From positions 124,001 through 188,000 of the forward strand of contig CAZFSR010000003.1 of NCBI GenBank assembly GCA_964521575.1: a DNA stretch of 64,000 nucleotides, read 5' to 3'. Numbering within the stretch: the first letter of the stretch is position 1; the number at the start of each line of letters is the position of its first letter. Origin of the DNA: 79-D21 sp964521575 (GTDB lineage: Bacteria; Synergistota; Synergistia; Synergistales; 79-D21). Shown here in pieces: positions 1 to 8,760 of the stretch. Below the pieces are notes generated by a model, which did no database searches, had not been told where the DNA came from, and was given only the letters and a program-made list of their open reading frames with translations. The position numbers and the translations under genes were made by a program.

Positions 1-20
1 CCCCCTTTTTATTGTGATAA

Positions 21-49
21 TTGACCTTTCTTTTGTTTTATTATATCAT
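21..49 (+). promoter_or_regulatory. sigma-70-type promoter, upstream copy
   Basis: TTGACC at 21-26 and TATCAT at 44-49 are separated by 17 nt. It lies upstream of a second promoter and the tRNA-Val gene on the same strand, so the two look like tandem promoters for the tRNA transcript. Confidence 0.55.
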
Positions 50-87
50 CTGGCCTTTATATTGAAGCGGGGATTTTGCTCGCTCCC

Positions 88-116
88 TTGCCAACCCAGC
101 CCATCATCGGTATAAT
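88..116 (+). promoter_or_regulatory. promoter of tRNA-Val
   Basis: TTGCCA at 88-93, a 17-nt spacer and a perfect TATAAT at 111-116. Transcription would start near 123, a few bases before the mature tRNA 5' end at 130. Confidence 0.75.
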
Positions 117-129
117 ACGCACCGTTTCG

Positions 130-204
130 GGGCGACTAGCTCAGCGGAAGAGCGCTTCCTTCACACGGAAGAAGTCACAGGTTCGATCCCTGTGTCGCCC
201 ACCA
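130..204 (+). tRNA. tRNA-Val (anticodon CAC)
   Basis: The sequence folds into a complete cloverleaf. The acceptor stem is GGGCGAC/GTCGCCC, the anticodon stem CTTCC/GGAAG encloses the loop TTCACAC (anticodon CAC, reading GUG), and the T-arm carries GTTCGATCC. The 3' CCA (202-204) is encoded. It stands alone, with its own promoter upstream and a hairpin terminator downstream. Confidence 0.95.
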
Positions 205-215
205 TTGCATTTGTA

Positions 216-263
216 GACCGCTTCCTGCCGAGAGATTCGTGCAGATAAGCGGTCGTTTTTTTT
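216..263 (+). terminator. rho-independent terminator after tRNA-Val
   Basis: GACCGCTT (216-223) pairs with AAGCGGTC (247-254), with an inner CTGC/GCAG helix and a following run of T residues to 263. The loop is larger than usual, but position and T-run fit termination of the tRNA transcript. Confidence 0.65.
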
Positions 264-905
264 CGCTTTCTGCCCCACTCTCACCTCCAGCACCTTCCTC
301 CAAATGTCAAGGAAGAGGGGTCCACTACGTTAGTCCGAATCACCCGTATTCATCCAGCTTTGAAGCCCTTCAGCTCCCAGGGAGCCCTGGAAGTACAGGC
401 ACCGGTATTTGGGGGAAGGTCCAGGCAATATGCGCTTCAGTTGCGCCAATTTCAGGAAGTCATTACCGCTGAGCCAAACGGGCCCCGTTCCCGACGACAA
501 ACCTGTTTCAGGTCCCGTTACCCGAGTTTCTGGGAATACCGCTCTGAAAGGTTTCGAAAGCAAGTTTCAAAGCTTGCCGGTGGCAGATCTTCCTCGGCAC
601 CTCACCCAATTTCCTAAACTCCTCCTCAATCTCATGATTGCCTTTTAAACGAATTCATTTTGCTCCTGAACGTAAGATCATGTGTGCCGCTTCTGTACAA
701 CGCTTTCATTTTTCACAGAGGCACGTATAATAATCCTGTGACGCGGTATTTTTAATTTTTGTTCCAGTGGTTCCCGCCTTCTTGCCTTTTAGAACTCTTC
801 AAAGAGGGAATGAATACGATATGAACTTTTCTGGATGCGGCGGTTCGTCTTTATAAAAACCCTACATGACAATTTCTCCGTTCTTCTTTTGCTGGGGGTG
901 AGGAT
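264..905. other. apparently non-coding region
   Basis: About 640 bp with no credible gene. The only open frames are under 90 codons, overlap each other on both strands, lack ribosome-binding sites and match no family I recognise. A TATAAT at 726-731 has only a poor -35 partner, and CACAG/CTGTG arms (714-718, 736-740) flank it. I found no recognisable c-di-GMP riboswitch core ahead of the HD-GYP gene, which was the obvious thing to expect here. Confidence 0.5.
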
Positions 906-3143
906 ATGATCGACGTCTCTTCAAGGGACCAGGTTTTCAGGATCTATGAAACGCTCTTTTTGGACTCCCCGGACGCCATCGCACTGTGCGACATGAACCA
1001 AGTCGTGGTGAAGGTCAATCCTGCCTTCACAGAACTGTTCGGCTTCACTGAATACGAAACCGTGGGAAGGCTTCTTGAAACTCTTATCACTCCCACTCCG
1101 GAAATGAAAGCCGAATCTGACCGGCTTACCGCACGCATAGCGGTCAGGGAAAAGGTCTTCACGCAGACGACTCGGGCACGAAAGGACGGGACCGTCGTTC
1201 CCGTTTCGATACTGGGTCTGACCTACCGCATTTCGGCAAACGAGTCGCTGATGTTCTGGAACTACCGCGACATCTCGGCACTTGTCGCAGCGAAAAGGCA
1301 GGTAAACGAGATCGAGCGGCGGTTCAAGGTGATTTTCCACAATTCCCCCCACCCCATTTTCGCCTTGGACAGGGATTCTTTGCTTACATACATGAACCCT
1401 GCCATGGACGATCTTTTTGACCTTCCCGGGTACAAGCTTGTCGGCCTTCCGCTAAGAGAGATCACCGGACCGGAGGAAAGGGAAGAGGCCGTCCTCAAGT
1501 TCTCCGAGTGCGCCAAGGGGAAGATCGTCTCCATGGAATTCAATTTCGCCGACGCAAAAGGTATCGAGAAACGAGGCATCGTTCGCGCCTTCCCGATCCA
1601 GGACGCGGACGGGGAGTTCGACGGGGTCGTCTGTTTCATGGAAGACATCACGGAACGCTGGCAAGCGGAAGCGGAGCTTCGACAGGAAAAAAGCAAGCAC
1701 AAGGCCATGTTCGAGCTCGATCCGATTCCGAGATTCCTCCTCGATTCTTCAAAAGTCAGGGACATGATCGAAACCTTGAAGGCATACGGGATCAGGGACT
1801 TTTTGGCTTACTCGGACACACATCCGGCTTTCATCGACGAATGCTACGGCCTTATCGAAATAGTCGACATGAACCAGGCCGCCATGGAGCGCTTTGCGAT
1901 TTCGGAAAAAGCCTCTCTGCTGGGCCCCGTGTCGCTTCTTTCGGACAAGAACCGTAACCCCGCGTGCATGAAGCGGATCATCAAGGCTATCGCTGCCGAG
2001 GAAGAACAGTTCACCTATGAAGACACGAAATTTCCCATGCACCCGGAAGGCTCTTCCCCCTTGCACCTTCTGAACACCTGGACCGCAACCCGAAATGCTG
2101 ACGGCCTTTCGTCGCTCTTTTTTCTTTCCATGCAGGACATCACACCCATCAAGGAGGCGCAGCTCCGGACGGAGGAAAGCGAGCGGCAGTACAGGATGCT
2201 CTTCGAAAACGCCGGTGAAGGGATTCTCGCCGTCGACGAACAGGCCAACATCAGGATCGCCAATCCGGCACTCGAAAAAATGCTCGGCGTCGGGCCCTGC
2301 GGTATGGAAGGGAAATCCCTCTTCGACTTCATCGATCCTTCAATGGCCTCTGTGGCGAGGGCGAGCTTCGACCGGGGCAAGCTCGGCATACCGGACTCGC
2401 TCGAGCTTCACCTAGCACACAGAGACGGCACCCTTATCCCGGTGCATGTCAAGGCAACCCCGGTTCTCGATTCGAAGGGGAACTACCTCGCCGGGATCGG
2501 ACTGTTCGAGGACCTGCGAAAAATCCGGCATGCGGAAAGCGAATTGCGAAAGCAGTCAGCCCTCCTCCGCAGGGTCTGGCACCAGACGATCCGCGCTCTC
2601 TCCTCGACCGTTGAGCGCCGGGACCCCTATACTGCGGGACACCAGAGGCGCGTCCAGAAGCTGGCTCTTGCGATCTCGCGAAAGCTGCGCCTCGAACCTG
2701 GAAGGCGTGCCGGCCTGAATATTGCCGCGATCGTCCACGACATCGGGAAGATTTCGATCCCTGCGGAGATCCTTACCAAGCCCGGCCAGCTTTCAAGTGT
2801 CGAAATGCAGCTGATCAGGACACACCCGCAAACCGGGTTCGAAATCCTAAAGGCCATCGAGTTCCCCTGGCCGGTTGCGGAAATCGTTTGCCAGCATCAC
2901 GAGGCCTTCGACGGATCAGGATATCCCCGCGGCCTTTCCGGCGAACAGATCCTTCTAGAGGCAAGGATCATCGGCGTTGCAGACATGGTCGAGGCCACTT
3001 CTTCAGATCGTCCTTACCGGCCTGCCCTCGGGGTAGGACCTGCCCTCGACCAATTACGCGAACTGCGAGGGACCAAGTACGACCCCGAGGTCGTGGACAT
3101 TTGCCTGGAAGTCTTCGGCACCGGTTTTTCTTGGGAAACCTAG
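906..3143 (+). CDS. PAS-domain HD-GYP phosphodiesterase (likely c-di-GMP)
   Basis: A 745-residue soluble signalling protein. At least three PAS-type sensor modules are visible, at roughly 8-125, 138-260 and 425-545, with a more divergent PAS-like stretch between the last two. The C-terminal HD-GYP domain (about 560-740) is intact: HDIGK near 611-615, then HHE and DGSGYPRGL near 663-677. HD-GYP domains of this form hydrolyse cyclic di-GMP; substrate specificity here is inferred from family. There is no membrane segment, so it probably senses a cytoplasmic signal. The ATG follows a GGGGGTGAGG ribosome-binding site. A second HD-GYP gene follows 28 bp downstream, probably in the same transcript. 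Confidence 0.88.
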   Translation: MIDVSSRDQVFRIYETLFLDSPDAIALCDMNQVVVKVNPAFTELFGFTEYETVGRLLETLITPTPEMKAESDRLTARIAVREKVFTQTTRARKDGTVVPVSILGLTYRISANESLMFWNYRDISALVAAKRQVNEIERRFKVIFHNSPHPIFALDRDSLLTYMNPAMDDLFDLPGYKLVGLPLREITGPEEREEAVLKFSECAKGKIVSMEFNFADAKGIEKRGIVRAFPIQDADGEFDGVVCFMEDITERWQAEAELRQEKSKHKAMFELDPIPRFLLDSSKVRDMIETLKAYGIRDFLAYSDTHPAFIDECYGLIEIVDMNQAAMERFAISEKASLLGPVSLLSDKNRNPACMKRIIKAIAAEEEQFTYEDTKFPMHPEGSSPLHLLNTWTATRNADGLSSLFFLSMQDITPIKEAQLRTEESERQYRMLFENAGEGILAVDEQANIRIANPALEKMLGVGPCGMEGKSLFDFIDPSMASVARASFDRGKLGIPDSLELHLAHRDGTLIPVHVKATPVLDSKGNYLAGIGLFEDLRKIRHAESELRKQSALLRRVWHQTIRALSSTVERRDPYTAGHQRRVQKLALAISRKLRLEPGRRAGLNIAAIVHDIGKISIPAEILTKPGQLSSVEMQLIRTHPQTGFEILKAIEFPWPVAEIVCQHHEAFDGSGYPRGLSGEQILLEARIIGVADMVEATSSDRPYRPALGVGPALDQLRELRGTKYDPEVVDICLEVFGTGFSWET

Positions 3144-3171
3144 CGCCCCCGTTCCCGGAGAGGAGACCTGC

Positions 3172-5112
3172 ATGACTGAAACGCACTCGAGAACACAAGG
3201 GAAGCGCCGTTACCCATATGCAATTGTTTTCGCCCTCACGGCCCTGATTCTTTCCCTCCTTGCCGCGCCGACCTCGGCAATGCAACTGGTCAGGGTTGGA
3301 GTCTACGAGAACATGCCGAAGATCTTCACCTCGGAAACCGGGAAACCATCCGGCATCTTCGTCGACATCATCGAGGAGATCGCCGCCCGCGAGGGGTGGA
3401 CGATCCAATATGTCCGGGGGAACTGGAGCGAAGGGCTCGATCGCCTGGAGAAAGGCGAGATCGACCTGATGCCGGACGTCGCCTTGACCAGCGAACGAAG
3501 GGAGATTTTCGCCTTTCACAACGAGCCCGTTTTATCGGACTGGTCCCAGATCTATGCGAAGCGCGGGAGCGGAATCCGTTCCATCGTCGATCTCAATGGG
3601 AAAAGAATTTCCATACTGAACCGGTCGATACAACAGGATGCCTTCAAAAAGCTCATCGACGGTTTCGGCCTGTCGGTGACCCTTGTTCCCTTTCCGGACT
3701 ACGCGGCCGCCTTCAAGGCCGTTTCCAGAGGAGAAGCGGATGTTGCCATAACCAACCGCTACTTCGGCGCGAAAAACATGCGGCAGTACCAGCTTGAAGA
3801 CACCGCCGTGATCTTCAATCCGGCCCAGCTCTACTTTGCCGCATCGAAAACCCTCGATCCGGGAATTCTGCAAAGGCTAGACATCAATCTCGAAAGACTG
3901 AAGAAAAACCCGGAATCCGCCTACTACAAGTCCATAAGGAAATGGACCGCCGAAGATTTCGAGGGATGGATCCCTCCATGGCTGAAGACCCTGTCGCTCG
4001 TGCTGGGCTCCCTGGCGCTTCTGGGTGCAATGGGGACCTTCGTCCTCAAGGGGCAGGTCGACGCCCGGACTTCTGCCCTGCGGAAAACGATGGCAGCGCT
4101 CGAATCGGCATACAAGCATTGGGAATGCACCTTCAACGCCGTCCAGGACGCGATCTGGATCATGGACACCGATTCGAACATCCTGCAGGCCAACCCGGCA
4201 ACATCGGATCTCTTCGGAGTCGACAAGGATGAATTCATCGCCGGGCGAAACTGCTGGGAAGTCAGGAAAAAGATCGGCAACGAAGCCCACGCGTGCCCGA
4301 TGGAAAAGGCAAGGCAGGAAAAAACGCGGGCCAGCACGACGGTCCCACTTGGCGACAAATGGGTCAAGGTGACCATCGATCCGATCCTCGATTCCAGTGA
4401 AACGGTCAAGGGATTCATACACATCGTGAGCGATATCACGGAAATGAAGAAAGCCCAGGAAGTGATGGCGCAGAACGCGAGGGAGATTCAAGCCGTCAAC
4501 CGGGAGTTGAAAGAGAGACTCGCGGAATTGAGGGTTTCCTGGGAACAAACCCTGCAAGTCCTGAACAACGTCAGCAAATCCAGGGATCCCTACACGGCAG
4601 GACACCAGCGCCGAGTCGCCGAGCTGGCCGTGGCCATTTCCAGGGAAATGGGATTCGACGAGGAGAAGATCAGAGAGATCGAACTGACGGCCCTGATTCA
4701 CGACACGGGAAACATCGAAATCCCTTCCGAGATCCTGTCCAAGCCCGGCAGGTTGGGCCCCCTGGAGTTCGAGCTTATCAAGACCCATCCAGAAGCCGCG
4801 TTGAAAATCCTCAAATCGGTGAACGTCAACTGGCCTCTTGCAGAGACGATTCACCAGCATCACGAGAGGCTTAACGGAAGCGGTTACCCGAGAGGCCTGT
4901 CAGGGGACGAAATCATCCCCGAGGCGCGAATTCTCGCGGTCGCAGACGTCGTGGAGGCGATGTCCTCCCATCGGCCCTACCGCCCCGCATTGGGCATCGA
5001 GAAAGCGCTGGAGGAAATGGTGTCACAAAAGGGCGTAAAGTATGACCCCTCCGTCGTCGAGGCTTGCATACGAGTCTTTTCCCAGGGCTTTGCCTGGGAT
5101 AAAGAAACATGA
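3172..5112 (+). CDS. periplasmic-solute-sensing PAS/HD-GYP receptor
   Basis: A 646-residue membrane receptor. A signal-anchor-like segment (about 12-36) leads into a bacterial solute-binding (SBP_bac_3, BvgS-like) domain to about 262, a transmembrane helix near 268-290, a PAS domain (about 315-425), and an HD-GYP domain (about 455-640). The periplasmic domain probably binds an amino acid or similar small ligand. The HD pair is kept, but HDxGK reads HDTGN (510-514) and DGSGYP reads NGSGYP (568-573). The Lys-to-Asn and Asp-to-Asn changes fall in the conserved motifs and may alter or abolish catalysis. The ATG follows GGAGACCTGC. It shares its C-terminal architecture with the gene just upstream. 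Confidence 0.88.
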   Translation: MTETHSRTQGKRRYPYAIVFALTALILSLLAAPTSAMQLVRVGVYENMPKIFTSETGKPSGIFVDIIEEIAAREGWTIQYVRGNWSEGLDRLEKGEIDLMPDVALTSERREIFAFHNEPVLSDWSQIYAKRGSGIRSIVDLNGKRISILNRSIQQDAFKKLIDGFGLSVTLVPFPDYAAAFKAVSRGEADVAITNRYFGAKNMRQYQLEDTAVIFNPAQLYFAASKTLDPGILQRLDINLERLKKNPESAYYKSIRKWTAEDFEGWIPPWLKTLSLVLGSLALLGAMGTFVLKGQVDARTSALRKTMAALESAYKHWECTFNAVQDAIWIMDTDSNILQANPATSDLFGVDKDEFIAGRNCWEVRKKIGNEAHACPMEKARQEKTRASTTVPLGDKWVKVTIDPILDSSETVKGFIHIVSDITEMKKAQEVMAQNAREIQAVNRELKERLAELRVSWEQTLQVLNNVSKSRDPYTAGHQRRVAELAVAISREMGFDEEKIREIELTALIHDTGNIEIPSEILSKPGRLGPLEFELIKTHPEAALKILKSVNVNWPLAETIHQHHERLNGSGYPRGLSGDEIIPEARILAVADVVEAMSSHRPYRPALGIEKALEEMVSQKGVKYDPSVVEACIRVFSQGFAWDKET

Positions 5113-5237
5113 GGGAGGTAGCCTTGAACCAAGGGCTTCAAAGATCCTTTTCGCACTATGCCCCGTTCTCTCTCTCTCTCCCGTGGATCCGCACAATCGC
5201 GGAAGAGGTCAACGTTTCGATCCCTGGTCCCCCGCGG

Positions 5238-5281
5238 CGTGCAGATGGCGGCAGGCCGTTCGGCCTGCCGCCATCTGCACG
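5238..5281. repeat. perfect 20-bp inverted repeat between convergent genes
   Basis: Bases 5238-5257 pair perfectly with 5262-5281 around a GTTC loop. It lies between the stop of the HD-GYP receptor gene and the convergent purA stop. No T-run follows on either strand, so it does not look like a standard intrinsic terminator. I noticed no second copy in the window. Confidence 0.8.
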
Positions 5282-5304
5282 AAATCGGATTGTCTCCCTG
5301 CAAA

Positions 5305-6591
5305 CTACAAACCCGAAAGGATTGTCTGTTCCCTCCCGCTTCCCACTCCGATAAGAACAATGGGGACCCCGCATTTCTCCTCGATGAAGCGGACCATGTC
5401 CTGCGCAGCTGGCGGCAGATCCTCCACTCGCCTGCATCCCGAGATGTCTTCGTCCCAGCCTTTCAGTTCCTCATAATGCAGGACCATGTTCTCCTTTTCC
5501 GGCAACCTCGAAGGAAGAACGTTAAACCGTTTACCGCCTATTTCGTAAGAAGTGCAAACCTTGATCCGGGGCAGTCCGGTCAGGACATCCAGCTTTGTAA
5601 GCGCAATGCCTCCGAGGCCGTTAACGCGGACGGCATAGCGAAGGGCGACCATATCCAGCCAGCCGCAGCGCCTCGGCCGTCCCGTCGTGGCTCCATACTC
5701 TCCTCCGGCTTCCCTGAGCCTTTCCCCCACATCTCCAAGGTCTTCAGTCGGGAAAGGCCCTTCTCCGACCCGCGTGCAATAGGCTTTTGCAACTCCCAGC
5801 ACACGATCGATGCGCGTGGGACCAACGCCGGTTCCAATACAGGCCCCTCCCGCAGCAGCGCTTGAACTCGTCACAAAGGGATAGGTCCCGTGATCGACAT
5901 CCAGAAGGGTCCCCTGGGCCCCTTCGAAAAGGACTCCCCTTCCCTTGTCAAGCGCATCGTTTACGATGGCAGCGCCATCTCCGACATAGGGACTCATCAG
6001 CCGGCCCCAGGCCAGCGCTTTTTCCATGACCTCCTCGAAGGGGATCGGCGACTCGTTAAAAATCCTGGTCAGGAGAAGATTCTTCATCTCCAGGTTTTCC
6101 ATGATTTTTTCCCTCAGGATATCGGGGTCGAGAAGGTCTCCGACACGAATCCCGGTACGGTTGACCTTGTCCGCGTAACAGGGGCCGATTCCACGCTTGG
6201 TCGTTCCGATCTTCCGCCCCTTGGAGCGCCTTTTCTCTTCTGCCTCGTCCATGACTTTATGATAGGGCATGACAACATGGGAGGATTCGGAAAGAACGAG
6301 CCTTGCCTTGTCCTTTCTCTTTTCTCTCAATTCCTCGATTTCCGCGAGAAACTGGTCCGGGTCGACCACGACCCCGTTTCCTATGACGCAGGTCTTGCCT
6401 GGGTACAACATCCCCGACGGCAGCAGGTGGAAAACATGTTTTTCTCCCTCGACGATCACCGTGTGACCGGCATTGGCCCCGCCCTGGTAACGGGCGACAA
6501 CCTCCACCCTATCGGCCAGCGCGTCTACGATACGACCTTTCCCTTCGTCACCCCACTGGGCGCCGATGATGACCTCTGCTTTTCCCTTCAC
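5305..6591 (-). CDS. purA: adenylosuccinate synthetase
   Basis: Joins IMP and aspartate using GTP to make adenylosuccinate, the first committed step to AMP. The 428-residue length is typical. The GTP-binding N-terminus reads GAQWGDEGKGRIVD, followed by GGANAGHTV, which holds the catalytic Asp and His of the family. GTP-site and IMP-site motifs such as TTGRPRRCGWLD are visible later. The start is GTG at 6591, 13 nt behind an AAGGAGG site, and overlaps the TGA of the upstream gene by 4 nt. It is the last gene of a 15-gene minus-strand run, where it is the only purine gene, so its place there may be historical rather than functional. Confidence 0.96.
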   Translation of the reverse strand: MKGKAEVIIGAQWGDEGKGRIVDALADRVEVVARYQGGANAGHTVIVEGEKHVFHLLPSGMLYPGKTCVIGNGVVVDPDQFLAEIEELREKRKDKARLVLSESSHVVMPYHKVMDEAEEKRRSKGRKIGTTKRGIGPCYADKVNRTGIRVGDLLDPDILREKIMENLEMKNLLLTRIFNESPIPFEEVMEKALAWGRLMSPYVGDGAAIVNDALDKGRGVLFEGAQGTLLDVDHGTYPFVTSSSAAAGGACIGTGVGPTRIDRVLGVAKAYCTRVGEGPFPTEDLGDVGERLREAGGEYGATTGRPRRCGWLDMVALRYAVRVNGLGGIALTKLDVLTGLPRIKVCTSYEIGGKRFNVLPSRLPEKENMVLHYEELKGWDEDISGCRRVEDLPPAAQDMVRFIEEKCGVPIVLIGVGSGREQTILSGL

Positions 6592-7502
6592 TGCGTCATT
6601 CCTCCTTGACTTGGACCTGGAGTACGCCGAATGGCATCAGGCACAGTCGTCCATTTTACATCGCCTGGTTTCGATTCGCTCAAGGTTTTTAGGAATTTCA
6701 GGGTATCGGGCCTTGCATGCCCTATCACCACGACAATTCCCTGCTTCCTCGCAATCGAGAAAGCCCTCTCGAGGGCCTTCTTCATCTCATCCGCGTTCGC
6801 TTCATGATCGAGGAAAACCTCGTTCCTCAGGGTGGGAACCTTCATTTCGGAGGCCATCCTGAACGCGACGCTCTTCCCGCTCGTCCTGCTGTCGACAAAA
6901 ATCAGTCCTTGCTCCTTGATCTCCGCAAGAGCGGGTCCCATGATTCTCGGCGTGGAGGTCGCCCTAGAGCCCCTGTGGTTATTCACTCCAACCACTCCAG
7001 GCAGGGACTTCAGTGCCCTCCTGACGAACCCCCTGACCGCGTCTCCGTCCATCTCCAGGTTGATCTGGTACTTCAGGCCCGGCCGGTCCACCTCCGCTTC
7101 CATCGGGAGGTGGAGCATCACGGGTATGCCGTGCTCCTTCGCCAGCTTGAGGGCAGAAAGGCTATGAGACTGGTAGGGGATGATACTCCACGTCAACGGG
7201 ACTTTCATTCCCGCCAGATCCCTTGCCGCAGAAAGGGAAAAACCGACGTCATCGATGATGAGAACGAGCCTCGGCCGACGGTCCGGCTCCCCTTCTCCCG
7301 GTCGGTTCTGCCGGTCGGGCTGTCCGCTCCCTTCAACCGATTCCTGTTTTCCCGCCCCCGGTTCGACAGGCTGCACCCCTGCAAGGCCTTTTCTTTCCTC
7401 TCTCAAATTCGCTGCGCCGATCAGGGCAAGCCCGGCCAGTAGCGAAAGGCAAACGAGAACCCACAGGACCGTAACCCAGTCTTTCTTCACATGCCTGGCC
7501 AT
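6588..7502 (-). CDS. divergent polysaccharide deacetylase family protein (YibQ-like)
   Basis: A 304-residue membrane-anchored protein. One transmembrane helix near the N-terminus (about 12-32) precedes a charged linker and a divergent polysaccharide-deacetylase domain. Family motifs include LIIDDVGF, the NNHRGSRAT stretch (the family has NHMGS-type signatures) and VVIGHARPDT near the end. Members sit in the periplasm next to EnvC/CtpA-type genes in many genomes; their substrate is not settled, and I do not assign one. I chose the ATG at 7502, behind AAGGA. An in-frame ATG at 7532 would add ten residues but lacks a ribosome-binding site. The gene overlaps purA by 4 nt. Confidence 0.85.
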   Translation of the reverse strand: MARHVKKDWVTVLWVLVCLSLLAGLALIGAANLREERKGLAGVQPVEPGAGKQESVEGSGQPDRQNRPGEGEPDRRPRLVLIIDDVGFSLSAARDLAGMKVPLTWSIIPYQSHSLSALKLAKEHGIPVMLHLPMEAEVDRPGLKYQINLEMDGDAVRGFVRRALKSLPGVVGVNNHRGSRATSTPRIMGPALAEIKEQGLIFVDSRTSGKSVAFRMASEMKVPTLRNEVFLDHEANADEMKKALERAFSIARKQGIVVVIGHARPDTLKFLKTLSESKPGDVKWTTVPDAIRRTPGPSQGGMTQ

Positions 7503-7547
7503 GGAAAGTTCAAGTCCTTCTTCCGAAGACATCCGGGCGTTTCAGCC

Positions 7548-8732
7548 CTATTTCCCCAGGTTTTTCTTGAGGTCCTGGATCGCTTTCTGGAGCTGGACAT
7601 CCTTCTTGTGATCCTTGTTCGGCTCCCCTTCAACAGTGAGGTCCGGTTTCAACCCAACATGATCGATGACCAGGCCGGACGGCGTGTAGTAGCGGGCGAT
7701 CGTGATGAACATGGCGGAGCCGTCTGAAAGGTGGAAAAGAGTTTGCACGGATCCCTTCCCGAAGGTCTTCTTGCCCACGATCCTTGCCCTTTTCAGGTCT
7801 TTCAGGGCACCCGAAACAATCTCCGAGGCGCTTGCGCTTCCCTCGTTGACGAGCACAACCATCGGAAGCCGGGTTTGCGTCCCCTTGGTCGCGTAAATCA
7901 CCTCGTTGGCCCTCTCGAAACGCCCCTTCATCCCGACGATAACCCCTTCATCGACAAACATGTCGACGATTTCGGTGGCCGCATTCAGCAGCCCGCCCGG
8001 GTTGTTCCTCAGATCCAGGACGATCCCCCTTGCTTTCATCCCGTTGGCCTGTGCAAGCGCTTTCCTCATCTCTTCCGCCGTCTTTTCGTTGAAGAAGCTG
8101 AGCCGCAAGTAGGCAAGGCCATCCTCCAGCTTTTCGAGCTTGACTGTCTTCAAGGAGATATTTTCCCTTTTCAGCTCGAATTTCAGTAGGCGCTCTTCCT
8201 TCTCCCTGCGTATCCAGATCGTCACGTGACTTCCTGCCGGACCCCTGAGGGTTTTCACCACCCGGTCCTGGTCCCAGCCGAGGATGACTTCCTCGCCGAT
8301 CTTGACGATCTCGTCGTTTGGCTTTAACCCTGCCCTCTCAGCCGGAGTTCCCTCGATCGGGCTAACCACGAGGGTTCGTCCGTCCTTCTGCGCAATGTAG
8401 ATGCCAAGCCCCCCATATTCACCCTGGACCTCGATTTCCTCTTCTTTCAGCTGGGCAGGGTCGAGAAAGCGGGTGTAGGGGTCTCCCCATGCCTGAAGGA
8501 TACCTCTTACCGCTCCGTAGAGAAGCTTCTTCTCCTCAACGGGCTTGTCACCGTCCACGTGATAAGTCTCGAGAAGAGACCGGGTTTGCTTCATTAGCCA
8601 TAGAGCCTGTGCACTGAAGGGAACCACGCTTGATAGATCGTTCCCGCTTTCGGCCCGCGCAGTGACCCATATCCCCATAAGAAGTGAGCCGATCAGTATT
8701 CCAGCAATCAAATCCCTTGTTCGTTTCCACAT
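7548..8732 (-). CDS. carboxy-terminal processing protease, S41 family
   Basis: A 394-residue exported serine protease of the CtpA type. An N-terminal signal anchor (about 8-27) is followed by a PDZ domain (about 95-175) and an S41 catalytic domain. The catalytic Ser lies in GSASASE near 297 and the general-base Lys in GKKTFGKGS near 322. In many bacteria such proteases sit beside EnvC-like M23 proteins and trim cell-wall hydrolases or lipoproteins; substrates here are unknown. It lies 28 bp after the EnvC-like gene in the same gene run, which supports a role in septal wall remodelling. Confidence 0.92.
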   Translation of the reverse strand: MWKRTRDLIAGILIGSLLMGIWVTARAESGNDLSSVVPFSAQALWLMKQTRSLLETYHVDGDKPVEEKKLLYGAVRGILQAWGDPYTRFLDPAQLKEEEIEVQGEYGGLGIYIAQKDGRTLVVSPIEGTPAERAGLKPNDEIVKIGEEVILGWDQDRVVKTLRGPAGSHVTIWIRREKEERLLKFELKRENISLKTVKLEKLEDGLAYLRLSFFNEKTAEEMRKALAQANGMKARGIVLDLRNNPGGLLNAATEIVDMFVDEGVIVGMKGRFERANEVIYATKGTQTRLPMVVLVNEGSASASEIVSGALKDLKRARIVGKKTFGKGSVQTLFHLSDGSAMFITIARYYTPSGLVIDHVGLKPDLTVEGEPNKDHKKDVQLQKAIQDLKKNLGK

Positions 8733-8760
8733 CCCAGGATCACACCCTCATCGATTCACT

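Noticed and set aside
264..648. Several short frames after tRNA-Val
   Set aside because: All are under 90 codons, overlap on both strands, and have no ribosome-binding site or recognisable domain.
264..905. c-di-GMP riboswitch ahead of the HD-GYP gene
   Set aside because: I looked for the GEMM-I core (CACGCACAGGGCAAACC-like) and did not find it.
3877..4863. 328-codon minus-strand frame
   Set aside because: It is antisense to the second HD-GYP gene and has shadow composition.
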